From contig CM041776.1 of NCBI GenBank assembly GCA_023374045.1, forward strand, positions 138,325,296-138,389,295: a stretch of 64,000 bases of DNA, given 5' to 3'. The position numbers and the translations under genes are program-made. This document shows, piece after piece, positions 1 through 10,642 of the stretch. The notes below the pieces were generated by a model. The model saw nothing but the letters and a program-made list of their open reading frames with translations, made no database searches and was not told the origin of the DNA. This DNA is from Limonium bicolor. Taxonomy: Eukaryota; Streptophyta; Magnoliopsida; Caryophyllales; Plumbaginaceae. Position 1 is the stretch's first letter; each line of letters opens with the position of its first letter.

Positions 1-816
1 TTCTTTCCATGCCTTGGTGTTGAGCTTTTTGGTAATTCCCGTTTTGGTTCCTTCTGTCTGTGAGACAGTCAGTGATTCGATGAGCTGGCCCGTGTAAGAT
101 AGAGCTCTAAGATTGTGAGTGTTCCTTAGGTGCCCTAAGGTTAAGTGGTTAGGTAATCTTTTGCTTTGTTCCTTCTATTAGTGAGTCTACTAGTATGTTC
201 TGAAGGCTGGATCTTTGTAATGCGAGTTTCTAAGGTGCGTGGGTGCTTCTCCTGTGCTTTGAGACTAGGTGTTGGTGACCTCCTAGTGCGCTCTTCTGTC
301 ATTCAGTTAGCAGTAAGTTGAGGAAGATAAGTAACCTTCTGTTTCATTCTTCTGTTAGCGTTTGAGCCAGTAGGTTCGGTGTGTTAGCCGGGTAAGGATA
401 GTGATGTGGAGTGTGTTTCTTGTGCCGTAGTCTGAGCTAGTAGGGATCTGCTACTATGTTCCATGACAGTTAGTCGGTGGTGAGTCTGGATACCGCTCCT
501 GTGCTACCAGGTTTAATTCTCAGTTGCCTTTGCTTCGTTCCTTCTGTCAGCAAGTCAGTTGCCAAGTTTGGAGTGTTAGCTCTGTGAGACGTGAGCGTTT
601 CCTTCCATGCTCTTAAGTTTTGCGTCAGTAATCTACTACTTGTCCTTCTCTCAGTTCTGTTCCAAGTGTCAACTTCCTGTGCGGTTGACCTTTTGACCTG
701 TGAGCTTCATTCTGCATGTCTTAGAGTTTGTAGTATTCCTGCACTTGAGGTGCATTCGTGTGTATTCCGCGTTTCGTCGAATTTCGAGGACGAAATTCAT
801 TTTAAGGGGGGTATAA
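1..816 (+). mobile_element. 3' internal end of a Ty3/gypsy element (element A)
   Basis: This stretch leads into a polypurine tract and an LTR start, so it is the 3' untranslated end of an LTR retrotransposon reading on the plus strand. I see no protein domain; the 103-codon frame at 591-902 runs across the polypurine tract and is not credible. Weak, strongly diverged repeats occur around the phrase GTTCCTTCTGTC (near 47, 168, 340 and 535), so the region may be a decayed tandem array. The left part of the element is outside the window. Confidence 0.6.
779..811 (+). promoter_or_regulatory. Hairpin plus polypurine tract of element A
   Basis: A perfect 8 bp stem (GAATTTCG with CGAAATTC, loop AGGA, 779-798) is followed by TTTAAGGGGGG (801-811). 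Plus-strand priming at a G-rich tract directly before an LTR is the general LTR-retrotransposon mechanism, and the TTCGAGGACGAA word before it is typical of plant chromoviruses. The LTR begins six bases later. Confidence 0.8.
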
Positions 817-2310
817 TGTTATGCCCCAGTTTTTTTTTCTATTTTATTTCAGCTTGTTTCAAATTCGCAAGGGAGCTTTATAACTTTCTAATCTTATTTT
901 AGTGGGATTATGTCGTCAACAATATAATTCCTAAGTTAGAAGGAAGGAGGGTTAATCTTGTCCTTTTGGTCTTGTTACTAATTAGGGAGTTGGAGAGTTA
1001 GAAAACTAAAATCTTTTTAGATATCCTAACTCTTATTTTTATTCTCTCTCATTTTTATTTCTTGATCATCCCTCTCGACAGTTTTCTTCCTCCTCCTCTC
1101 AACTCTTGTTCTGCAGAAACTTCCCCTCTCTTCCTCTCTTCTTCACAATTCTTCCATCCTGCAAATTAATTAGTCTGGTGTCTAACTTCAACATCGAGGA
1201 TTCCAATCCGTAGAGTCGGAGTGTGTGTTGCTGTTCGTCAGTCAAGTTCCTTGCTTCTCCCTCCGGTGTTGGTCCTTTTCGATTTGTGAGTGTTTGTGAT
1301 TTCGGGATGGAATTCGAGTGGAGCAGTGTAGAGTCCGCAGAGATAGCATTGCTTCGGATGTGAGGTAGGTGGTGAATGGATTCGGGTGGGTGTGTTCAAC
1401 CACGGGGGATTTCCGTTCTTATTAGTTTTCTGTATATGATTGCTTGATTCTCTAGTGGTGATGTTTTTGGTTGATTTTGATGTGCGTTTGATGCGTTAAA
1501 ACCCCGTGGAAATGTGGTTTCGAATGGCTAATTTGCTACAATAAGTTATGTATGTTTTGTGGGGGATTTGTGGCTTGGTTCTGGCTGATTTCCGCAATTG
1601 ATTTTGCAGTTTTCGCAGTGTCCGAACATGTGTCCGAACATTGAAGTTCGGACATCATGCGCGGGTGGATTTTCCTGACTCTCGGCTTATGCCCGAACAT
1701 GAAAGGTCGGACGCATGTTCGGACCGGTCTTTGTTTTAGCATAATTTCTTCGTCTGAGCTCCATTTTGAGCGCCGTTTACGGTGTTGGATTCCTCTTTTC
1801 GAGTACTATCTGTTGTGATATGTTTTAGCACATGTATATGTGTACTTTATTTTGAAAGTCCTCAACAAGCCTTGGAACTCTGATTTGCTCTGAAAGAGTG
1901 TTTGAGCTTTTATGCTTCTGTTTGGTTTTTGTGTTGCTAGTCAGTATATGACCTTTGTTTTGATAAAGGGCCATGCTCTATTTGCTGTGCTTGGGCCCTC
2001 CGTTCTGTTCTGTTAAAGGCTTCTGCTTCATTTTGTAAAGCTTCTGTTTTGGGACTTAGATGTTTAGCTTCTGAGCCTTGGATAGTCGGGTCTGGCTGTC
2101 CCGTAGCATGCTGCACAGGAATTCCTTCTGTTATTCCCTCGGGTTCCCTTCTGTTCTATCTCTTAGGGTCCCTTGGATGTTTAGCGACCGACGGGTCCAT
2201 AGCTGTCTCTACGGCTTCTGTTGTGGGATCTTCGGATCCATAGGACGTTATGTGAGTCCTTCTGATGTGTCAGCTGGTGTCTAGTGTCCCACCTCTGTTT
2301 CGATTAAGCT
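817..2310 (+). repeat. LTR following element A (3' LTR, right end uncertain)
   Basis: The LTR starts TGTTATGCCCC right after the polypurine tract. A pyrimidine-rich leader-like stretch lies at 1040-1160. No terminal CA with a following primer site is visible. By about 2320 the sequence resembles the interior of another element, so the LTR is probably truncated there. Short open frames inside it show no known domain. The right boundary is a guess to within roughly 50 bases. Confidence 0.55.
1618..1730 (+). repeat. CGGAC-type inverted-repeat cluster in the element A LTR
   Basis: Perfect arms TGTCCGAAC (1631-1639) and GTTCGGACA (1646-1654) enclose 6 bases. A second pair, CCGAACAT and ATGTTCGG, lies at about 1692-1722, with a GGTCGGAC word inside. 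It resembles the GGTCCG/CGGACC clusters found in the other LTR families of this window. Confidence 0.7.
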
Positions 2311-2319
2311 TCTGATGTG

Positions 2320-2600
2320 AACCAGAGAATGCACCAGCAACACCGACAAGGTGATGAACCCCACCATCAGGACGCTACGTCGCAAACCATCACCAAAGAG
2401 AATATATAAGTAAACCTATCGGTAAGGACCCATGGAAAGAAGAATGCTTCAACTAAACGTGCGAGAGCTAATGGACTTGACAAGAAATAATCCTAAGATG
2501 GACAGGTAAGTAGTAGTATAACATGAAGGTACCCCACATGCGAAGTCAACTAGTGTGAAGAACACGGGAAATAACCAACACTGTAACTAAAAAGAGTAAT
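2320..2600 (+). mobile_element. Degenerate interior fragment (left piece of element B)
   Basis: No intact frame. The stretch GGTAAGTAGTA ... GGTACCCCACAT ... AACACGGGAA (about 2506-2570) has a recognisable counterpart inside the giant element at about 8530-8602, so it is interior sequence of a related Ty3/gypsy element. It is separated from its probable continuation at 20931 by the insertion of the giant element. Confidence 0.5.
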
Positions 2601-5024
2601 TGAAATACCCCAGACCTTGATATGTTGTTTAAATGTTAAACTATGGTATTTAAAGGCTAAAAAGTGCCTTAGAAACATCAGTGTACAACTTAAACCATAG
2701 TAAAAACAATAAAGTACCATAACACAGTTTGAGCAAAAACATGCTCTAAGCTTGGAGTGCACTTGGTTAGGACCCAAAGAGCCTACCAAGACTTTATAAC
2801 ATTCAATTATTATTTAGTAAGGCTAATTAAGTCCTTAGGAGACTTTGGCAGACAATTAAACCAAACAAAACATAAGAAAACACCTTAAAGTCAATTTAAG
2901 CAAAAACTTGCTCTAGACTTGGTGTAACCTTGTACAAGACCTAAAGGTCATACCTATACCTTATTTACATGTTAATGAACATATTAAATCAATTACTAAA
3001 GAAAACCAAGCTTGAAAACAAGTTAAAACACAAAATGTGCTTTAAAGAGTCTTAAAGCACATTTTTGAAAAATTGTCTTGTAAATGAGTTTTGAGTGGCT
3101 AGATGACCATCATTACTCTTTAATTAATATGTGTACTACTTAGTATCACATTAGGAGGTCTAAATCAATGGGAAATCAAAAATTTCACAAATATGTGCCT
3201 TAGTTTGTGAATAGTAACAAAAATATGCTAGTTTATGACATAAGTCAATGTAAGTAAGTTAATTGGTCAACAAAGACCAAAATACCCCTAAGTAGATGAT
3301 GGGGGCCGGTTTTTATCAAGGTGAGTCACCACCTTTCTAGTTAATAAGTAAATAAGTAATGAAAAAACAAGTAAATTCACTATTTACTTTACAACTTATA
3401 ATATCTTCAAAGTATACTCTCTCACCTCATTCTCTTCCTTCCTCCTTGGTTCCCACCGTCTCCAACCTCCTCCATCCTTCTCCATTGGTTTTGCTACAGC
3501 AAGTAGCCATTCTCCAACTTCCATTGCTTGTAACTCCTAGCTCCATGGTCCAAATTCAATTTCAAGACCACCATTCTTCTAGTTAGACCAAGCTCTACAC
3601 TTCTATCTTTCCAAATCTTCAAAAGCTTCATTTCGGTGCCATGGAGATTCACCATTGAAGGAGCTTGAGCTCATCTTTCCATGCCTTGTCGTTTTCCTTT
3701 GTTTCAAGGTAAGGAAAACCAAAGAAAAACAACATTTCCCCTTGTTTTTGTATGTGGCCTAAAATCACCATGTAATGGTGTCTTCCCTTGTTCTTTCATA
3801 GCTCCATTTCAATCTTCAAAGGACTAGGAGGAGTCCTACCTTGCTTCTTAATCAAGTTCTCCTTCAAATTCCAAAGGTAAATGTCATTTTAGTGTATTAA
3901 AACACTTATGTTAAACTAGGGTTTGTATATGAGTTTAAGTATGAATTCTTAAGCTCATTACCCTTTTATGCGTGTGTGGATAGAAGGTTGACAAGTGATC
4001 AAGTTCCTTGCTAATCTTCAATCCAAGGAAACAAGAAAGAAGTTTGGAAAGAGAAGAGGTAACTAACCTATCTTGATGTAATTATGTGTCTTAGGAAATT
4101 GAGCTTTGAGTTGCTTAATAAAATACCTAAGGAGCCAATGACAAATGAGCTAGTGAATAATTCTTAAGGAGATTATTAAAGGGCATATATGATGTTGAGT
4201 GTATTTGCAGGTCAAAGGCAATATATATGTGGGAAATTCAGTGTTTAAGGTTCATGTTATTTAAGGGCCTAAGAGCCATGTTATTTAAGGGCCTAAGTGC
4301 CAAGCAATTAAGTTTATGCACTATATTGTGATGTAGTGTGGTTTAAAGGTTTTGTTGTGTGTGAAGAATGTTTCTTGTGGAGATGAGTGTCATGGATGGT
4401 TAAAGGATGAAAACAATGTGTTTGTGTGGGTTAAATGATTAAGGGTTCTTGGTTGTTAAAAGGTGAAAACCTAGGTGTTGGGTGTGAGAGTATACAAGAG
4501 AAGTTATGGCAAAATGTAGTTGATAAACAAAGAAGTTTATGTATTGTAATAAGATTTTATGACCTAGAAGGTACTAGGAATGGTTAAGTGTAAAGATGGT
4601 GAAAGAAAGTGAATTAAGGTGTTCTTAAGTGTTATGATGCCTTGGGCATAGTCTTGGAGGATTTAGAAATCAAATGGGTGTTTTAAGCACACCAAGGTTG
4701 TGTTATGTGAAGTGCTAAGTCTTGTGCAAGTTTTGGTGATCAAAGGAAAAATAATGTCTTTGGAGTAGTGGTAATGGTGGTAAGGAAACATTTTGGGATA
4801 GCGATTATTATAGGTATAAAACACCACAAAGGAACTTAGTGAAAAACATTACAAGTGTTAACCTTTTTATAAGAATTTGTGTAATGTTTGAGGTGATATT
4901 GGTGAGTGATCTAATGAGTTTAATGGAAGGCTAAAGGTGAGTTTGAAGTGCCCAAATGAGGTTAGAACATACTAGGGTATATGGGGTGAAGTTTGGAGTC
5001 AAATGGGAGTGTAGAAACAAAGGT

Positions 5025-5360
5025 CTGGAGCCGGCCGACCTTAGGGACCGGACCTGCAGGGTCGGTCGAGCTCAGTTTACACTACCGGAAAGAGTTTCTG
5101 GAATGGACCGACCTTGGGGACCGGACTTACAAGGTCGGTCGGGCTTGTATTTTGGGTACGAATTGGGTCCCTGGAATCGACCGAACTTGGGACCGACCTT
5201 GACAAGGTCGGTCGGGCCTAAATTTTCAACGGGGAAAACTCTCGGGAATGGACCGACCTTGGGGACCGGACTTGCAAGGTCGGTCGGGGTGAAACTTTCA
5301 AACGATAATATGTTCTGGAATGGACCGACCTTGTGTAAGGTCGGTCGGTGAGGTCGGTCG
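5025..5360 (+). repeat. Five-unit GGTCGG hairpin cluster
   Basis: Five units spaced about 70-85 bp each carry paired arms; in the second, GACCGACCTT (5106-5115) pairs with AAGGTCGGTC (5131-5140). A GGACCGGA word often lies in the loop, and TTCTGGAATGG precedes several units. The 131- and 133-codon frames here arise from the repeat and are not proteins. The right LTR repeats the cluster at 18865-19195. Confidence 0.85.
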
Positions 5361-6680
5361 GACCAAAAACTTGTAAAAAAAAACAAACAAGAGTGACTTA
5401 AGTAGTAAACCCTAGTGGGTATAACAAGGATAATCAGGTGTGAATTAAGTAAGGAAACATGACATATGATCATGTAAAAACACTTTAGTTATTCAAAAGT
5501 TAAATAAGTTAATTAACCGACATTACTAATCATGTTTAGGAACTACGTTTGACGGGACTCGTATGCAGCAAGGGCCAAGGTATGGTTTTCTTGCAACCTG
5601 TGTCCTACCGGATTACACCGGCTTGTATGCCAATGTGTTTTTCTGAGTGTTTGCCACGTTATAAGATAAAAGTATGTAATGAGTTTACAGTAATTCATAT
5701 ATGTGGCGTGTCTAGTTCCGATACCATTTAACCTCGAAAGTGTTAAACCTTAGCTAACTGAGTCTAGGATCACATGAGAGATCGGTATTCGGAGTTAACG
5801 ACCCGAACCATGGGACGTTCTAACCACGTCTATGCGTGAGTTAATTGTGTGATGATTGTGCGTGAATGTATGGACCTCCCTTGTGTGTTTAACCCAGTTG
5901 TAATACTGTAAGGTGTATGGATGTGATAGGTTCCACAGAGGAGCCCTTAACTATGTTTATATATATATATTATGGGGGGGGTGAGGAATCCGGTAGTTCC
6001 GGTCGCGCGTTTTTGGGAGTTGTTGTATACAGTTTCTTCAGCTTCCTCTCTGTTGTTTGTCTTCCTTCATTGGTCTTCAATCACCCCTGAGCTTAACCAA
6101 GGCTCTTGACTCACGTCTGTTGGGGATTATGTATGGTTTGTTCGGATCACTATGTCCGATCCATGTTTGTGTTAAGTTATCCGTTCGTCTAAAAGGACGG
6201 TAACGAGTTATGTAAACGAGCTTAGCATGAGTTTGGCAGCATTCTCTAGGCTCTCCCAGTGAACTAACTATGTTTAGGGCGGTTCCTAAAGAGATCCGTA
6301 CCCGTTATGTTATGTGTTATTGATGTACTGCTATGCTTATTGTGTTGTGATGATATATGTTGTCAAGATGCGGAGTATGTGGATCATGGATATGAATCCC
6401 AGTTTATAGTAAGAGGCGTTTATGTATAACCCGACTAGTGGGTAAGTGTCGTCTATTGAGGAAATAGCTCCATTAGAGGAGAAACACTCTAGGGTCAAAG
6501 AACACAAAGAGTGATTTATTAATGTAGATGTGTTGTCTGTATTTGTTGTGACCATTGTTGTGGATTGTACTGTGTTGTGTGTTTATGGTGTACATGCATG
6601 ATTTAATTGTAATCAACCGCATGCTAAGACGACAAATAGTTGTGCGTGGCCCGGTAGCATGCGGGCTGCGGGATTACCAT

Positions 6681-6739
6681 ACCAGCAAAGGTGCTGAGCC
6701 CCTTAGGGCCACCCTTTCTTCTCTTTCCTATTTCAGGTA
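6681..6739 (+). promoter_or_regulatory. Double hairpin followed by CAGGTA
   Basis: Stem CAGCA/TGCTG (loop AAGG), then a GCCC/GGGC stem, then a pyrimidine-rich run ending TTTCAGGTA (6731-6739). The run looks like a 3' splice site. The same arrangement occurs in the right LTR (20514-20573), the solo LTR (15341-15388), element W (52428-52494) and, reversed, in Y. Confidence 0.6.
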
Positions 6740-6982
6740 CAAGGAGCTGGAAGCCGTTCGAGAGTAGGACGGGGTAGTTGTTGTACATGGGTAGCCATTT
6801 AAAGTGTGTATGTATTGTAGGTGTAGTAAGACCGAAATTGTTATCGGCATCAGTTTGTAAATACCCGGTACAGTTGGAATGATTATGCGTGTGTTGGTTG
6901 TTGTTAATGGAAAGGTATAGTAATGTATAGTTGCTTGGGAGCTTAGTCCATCAGACCGATACAATGTATATGTATTAGCCTT

Positions 6983-7004
6983 GTTAGCCACGTGGGTGGC
7001 TAAC
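6983..7004 (+). promoter_or_regulatory. LTR-terminal hairpin with G-box loop
   Basis: A perfect 9 bp stem, GTTAGCCAC with GTGGCTAAC, closes a GTGG loop 92 bases before the LTR end. The core CACGTG is a G-box. The right LTR has the identical hairpin at 20817-20838, and diverged versions occur in Y and in the minus-strand LTR at 56528. Confidence 0.7.
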
Positions 7005-7101
7005 GGCGTGTAACACCAACGAGTCAAGTAATGTGATGATGTTTGTTTTCCGCTGTAGATGGTTATTAAGTGTATTGTTGTAGTAGGGGTGTTACAAAAA
7101 G

Positions 7102-7129
7102 TGGTATCAGAGCGAAGTATCGCTCTGAT
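7102..7129 (+). promoter_or_regulatory. Primer-binding site with overlapping hairpin
   Basis: TGGTATCAGAGC (7102-7113), five bases after the LTR, is the usual plant primer site complementary to the 3' end of initiator tRNA-Met. Its 3' half forms a perfect 10 bp stem (ATCAGAGCGA, 7106-7115, with TCGCTCTGAT, 7120-7129, loop AGTA). Confidence 0.9.
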
Positions 7130-9883
7130 GACTGAATTACCGAGCTTAGGAAGTACCGAGTTAGGATTATAGTACTTTGGGTTAAGGGTTGAGTGATAGC
7201 GTGAGAAATACGCTAGTTAGGAATTACCAGTGTGTACTGGAGACCTACAATATCCATCCCGCCCTCCACAATCCCTGTTTTGTAGCTTGGGAAAGAACGC
7301 CAGAGAGAAGGCAGGCCTCTCTTACTCGGGAATACCCGATCTGGCTGTTATTAAACATCGCTGTAAGTAAGGAGAACCTGTCATACGGTAGATTCTGAAA
7401 ACTGGAAATCCCGGAGACGGTTCCCATCCGAACATCGTTAACCGCACTTAATAGCGGAGAATTGAAGAATCCTATGCATAGAAGAATAGAATTTCCGGCA
7501 ACCTGGGTCGACATGCCGAGCAGTCGAGAACAACCCGCTTGCAACGCACCAACCGTGCAACAGGCAAGAGGTGAAATAATGGAACCCGGGACGAGAGTCT
7601 ACGGAACCACGGTTGTTAAATAATATACCAACGGTATACCAACCGATAAAGGAACTACAACGTAGTACCCAAACAAGAGACAAGTCTCGGTAACCACGAC
7701 AAATGCGTGGAACGGGCTACGAAGAGGATACAGTATTAAGTAAAAAAGGGGTCTCTAAGAATGGGAAACACCCAAGTTAATGATTATTATGTGGAGACAG
7801 TGAGAAGCCACCCAGAGGATTTATTGTCAAAACTGTAAGGTCAAGTAAGGGCCAACAAGGCCACTGATGACGGTGCGGGTAAAAACAATACCGCAACCGG
7901 TAAATGTTCAGCTGATAGCCAGTTAACATGGCGCACTTGCCATGGCAAGTGCTGCTATAACAAGACCATTTCGGGAAAATTTTTAACAACCACAAGTGCT
8001 TAGTAAAGTACCATGAAGATAAAGGAGATCATCATAACTGTGGAAGGGCTTAACAGCCTAACCTTTGTAATTGGAAATACACCAGTCAACAAGAAGCTAG
8101 ACTTGGTTAAGGCAAGAAGACATTGTGAAACCACGAGAATTTTTCTTTCAAACTCAGATTTATTCCAAATTCTTTTCTTTCAAAACCAAATTTTCTTTCA
8201 AACCCATACTCATTTTCTACCTTCTTTTTAAAACCAAAGACCGGTAAACCCAGTTTACTTTTGAATAGCCGGATGGAAACCGGTAAACCCAAGGGTAGCA
8301 ACCCGAGGGAATGGATTGAGTTCATAGTAATACAATAGTGGATAGACTTTCCCTTGATTACGTTCGGGAAACAAGGAATGCATATTGTCACAGGACAATA
8401 TAAGGGAGTTGACAACAGAATACTTCATCTAGGCGTGTGACGGACACTACGAGTGTGCCAACTGAAATGTGGGACGACCGCACTCCGATAGGAGCTTGTG
8501 GGCCTGACAGACCTACTTATGGGTTAGTTGGGTAAGTAGTAATGTATCAGTAGGGTACCCCACATATGTATATGAGTAGAGTCCGGAACACGGGAAGTAG
8601 TCGCCTCCGTACTACGGTCAGCAGTATAAGTCAAACAAATGCTAAGGATTACCACGAATGGTAGAAGTAAAGGAACTCAGTTAAGTTAACGAGACTAAGG
8701 GAATTAGTAAATTCATTTCAAGGGAATGTTTTAAGAGTCAAGAAGTGCGAAGTGCACTGAATGTTATGTAAGGACATCGCATATGTCTTAAGAATCCCGA
8801 GGGATAAACATGATAGCTGGAACGGTGACCGAGCCTGTACGTGGCAAGGCAGATGCCTAATTTGGGCACACTAATGTGTAATAAACGGGATGAAACTCCC
8901 GGAATGATCACCTAGACTACCGGGGAGTATCGACCTTCACAGAAAAGGATAGTAAACCCAACTAAATGTACCAATAAGTGCAAGCCAGATGTAAGGCATA
9001 ACTTTGCAATACCCAGGAGTAGTCCTTGAAGGGTATTTGGATCGACGATTGTTAAACAAAATAACGTGACAGAAACACAAGGGTTGAAACTAACACCCAG
9101 TTTAGACTTAAGTTGTCAGGAGACGGACTGACAATCCTAAGGGGCATCCCATGAAAGGAAACGTGATGCAACGACCCTGTCATGGAGCCCAATACTACCA
9201 CTAAACCATGTAATGAGTACAGGGAGATAAATGTGGACACGTCCACATGGACAGAGCTCGAGGCATTAAGGCTTATAAGCCACAAAGAAAATGTGTTGGG
9301 TAAATCTAATTGATGTGGAAGTTTATGTTGCACAGGTGAATAGAGCGGAAAAATGAACCACTGCTTAAGAGTGGGGATACCTTCTCGTATGTGAAACCGC
9401 AGGAGCGGTAGTTAGTTAGTGAACCAAGTTCAAGAAATATGTTAAGGATGGACGGATGTTATTATATGCGAGAGAGCAGTTAGTTTAGTAGCATGTGTGT
9501 ATAAGGTGAAGCACGAGCTGAATACAGCCGCTTGTGACTCGGAGTGATCAACGATCAAGGGGCATTCAGTAGTCATCCAATAGTGAATGACGAACCATAT
9601 ACGAATGATGTAAGTATATGTGTGAAAGTAATGTGACAGTAAATACCATGTAAGTTGTGATATGCAAGGAGTAAGAGCACGGTCGTAGTATGCGACCGTT
9701 GTATAAGTATGTTAAACGATAATATGACAACTAGGCACAGTTACGAGTTAAACCCAGTGGAGATACAACGGAAGATGATGATAAATGGGCTGGGCAGTAA
9801 GCCATTAGCCAGTATTATGAGATAAGAATCTCAGTGAACACAGTGTGACTTCCATTGCAAATCGCATAAGAGATTTACTGTCA

Positions 9884-9940
9884 AGGGTTTACGCTTCTGC
9901 ACTCGGTATGACTGAGTGTTTTGGTATTGCATTGTGCAGT
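9884..9940 (+). other. Conserved stem-loop motif, copy 1
   Basis: The block AGGGTTTACGCTTCTGCACTC...GAGTGTTTTGGTATTGC recurs in the W LTR at 27212-27269 and 27416-27473, in otherwise unrelated surroundings. The inner arms CACTC and GAGTG pair here, and a short outer stem (TACTG with CAGTA) can form around it. Function unknown. Confidence 0.6.
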
Positions 9941-10631
9941 ATGATCAAGTGGATAGCTAGGACTTGTGAAATGTTAATGGTGGTGGAAGTAGAAAGAGAC
10001 TTATAACGATATAATGACCGAGTGCATAGGAATGCAGGTCATACCAATGAAATGATACTTGTACAGAATCAATATGGAGGTGTGATTAGCAATAAGTGAC
10101 TATAGTAACACGGGATACCAAATATCGGTATGGAATATACCTCAAGTGGGAAATAACCGAGAGAGCACTACACAGTTGGGCAGTAGCTCAATCTCAACCG
10201 ACAGTAAGTCGGAAGGAATCAAGTCATCATTTGTGAAATACGTAGCAGTTACGCAGTAAGTTATTAGAGAAGTGGATGGAAAGTTTTGAAACTCACCGAA
10301 TTCGCTCACGGTAGAGAACCACGGCGTCGGTTGAGAACCGTTATTACCAAGATAGGTGATAATTGGAGATGTACAATAACGGTAAGAATAACGAGTGGGG
10401 CAAACTAAGCCTCTACATATCAGAGTTGCGCAGCAGAAACTAGTGAGCTAGTGATTCAAGTGTTGAATGTGCATAGTGAACATGAGTGAATGGCTAAATT
10501 AATGCCTAGAAGCCTCACAGGCGAGAACCGAAACCAGTAAGAGTTAAAGCAAGCTCCAAGAGAATTCTTGGTTTAGGGACTAAACCGCCATATAGTTAAT
10601 ATCCAGTGGGTGATTACGTGGGCGTAATCCC

Positions 10632-10642
10632 TTTAAGGGGGG
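10632..10642 (+). promoter_or_regulatory. Second, internal polypurine-like tract
   Basis: TTTAAGGGGGG followed by TAGAGC resembles the true tract at 16441 but is not followed by an LTR start. Element B has an equivalent at 21961-21971. It may be an internal plus-strand primer, or the old end of the coding region. Confidence 0.45.

Larger units (their letters stand above)
2601..7096 (+). repeat. 5' LTR of the giant element
   Basis: The TG...CA boundaries are fixed by comparison with the right copy. Order of recognisable blocks: start TGAAATACCCC, pyrimidine-rich tract near 3420-3500, GGTCGG hairpin cluster 5030-5355, double hairpin plus CAGGTA near 6681-6739, terminal hairpin 6983-7004, end at 7096. 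It differs from the right LTR mostly by single-base indels. Open frames inside are short, and the longer ones occur in both copies only because the copies are nearly identical. Confidence 0.9.

Noticed and set aside
591..902. 103-codon frame starting with a hydrophobic stretch
   Set aside because: It crosses the polypurine tract and enters the LTR; hydrophobicity comes from T-rich DNA.
4956..5473. 131-133 codon frames over the hairpin cluster
   Set aside because: Repeat-derived, present on both strands, and the same in the other LTR copy.
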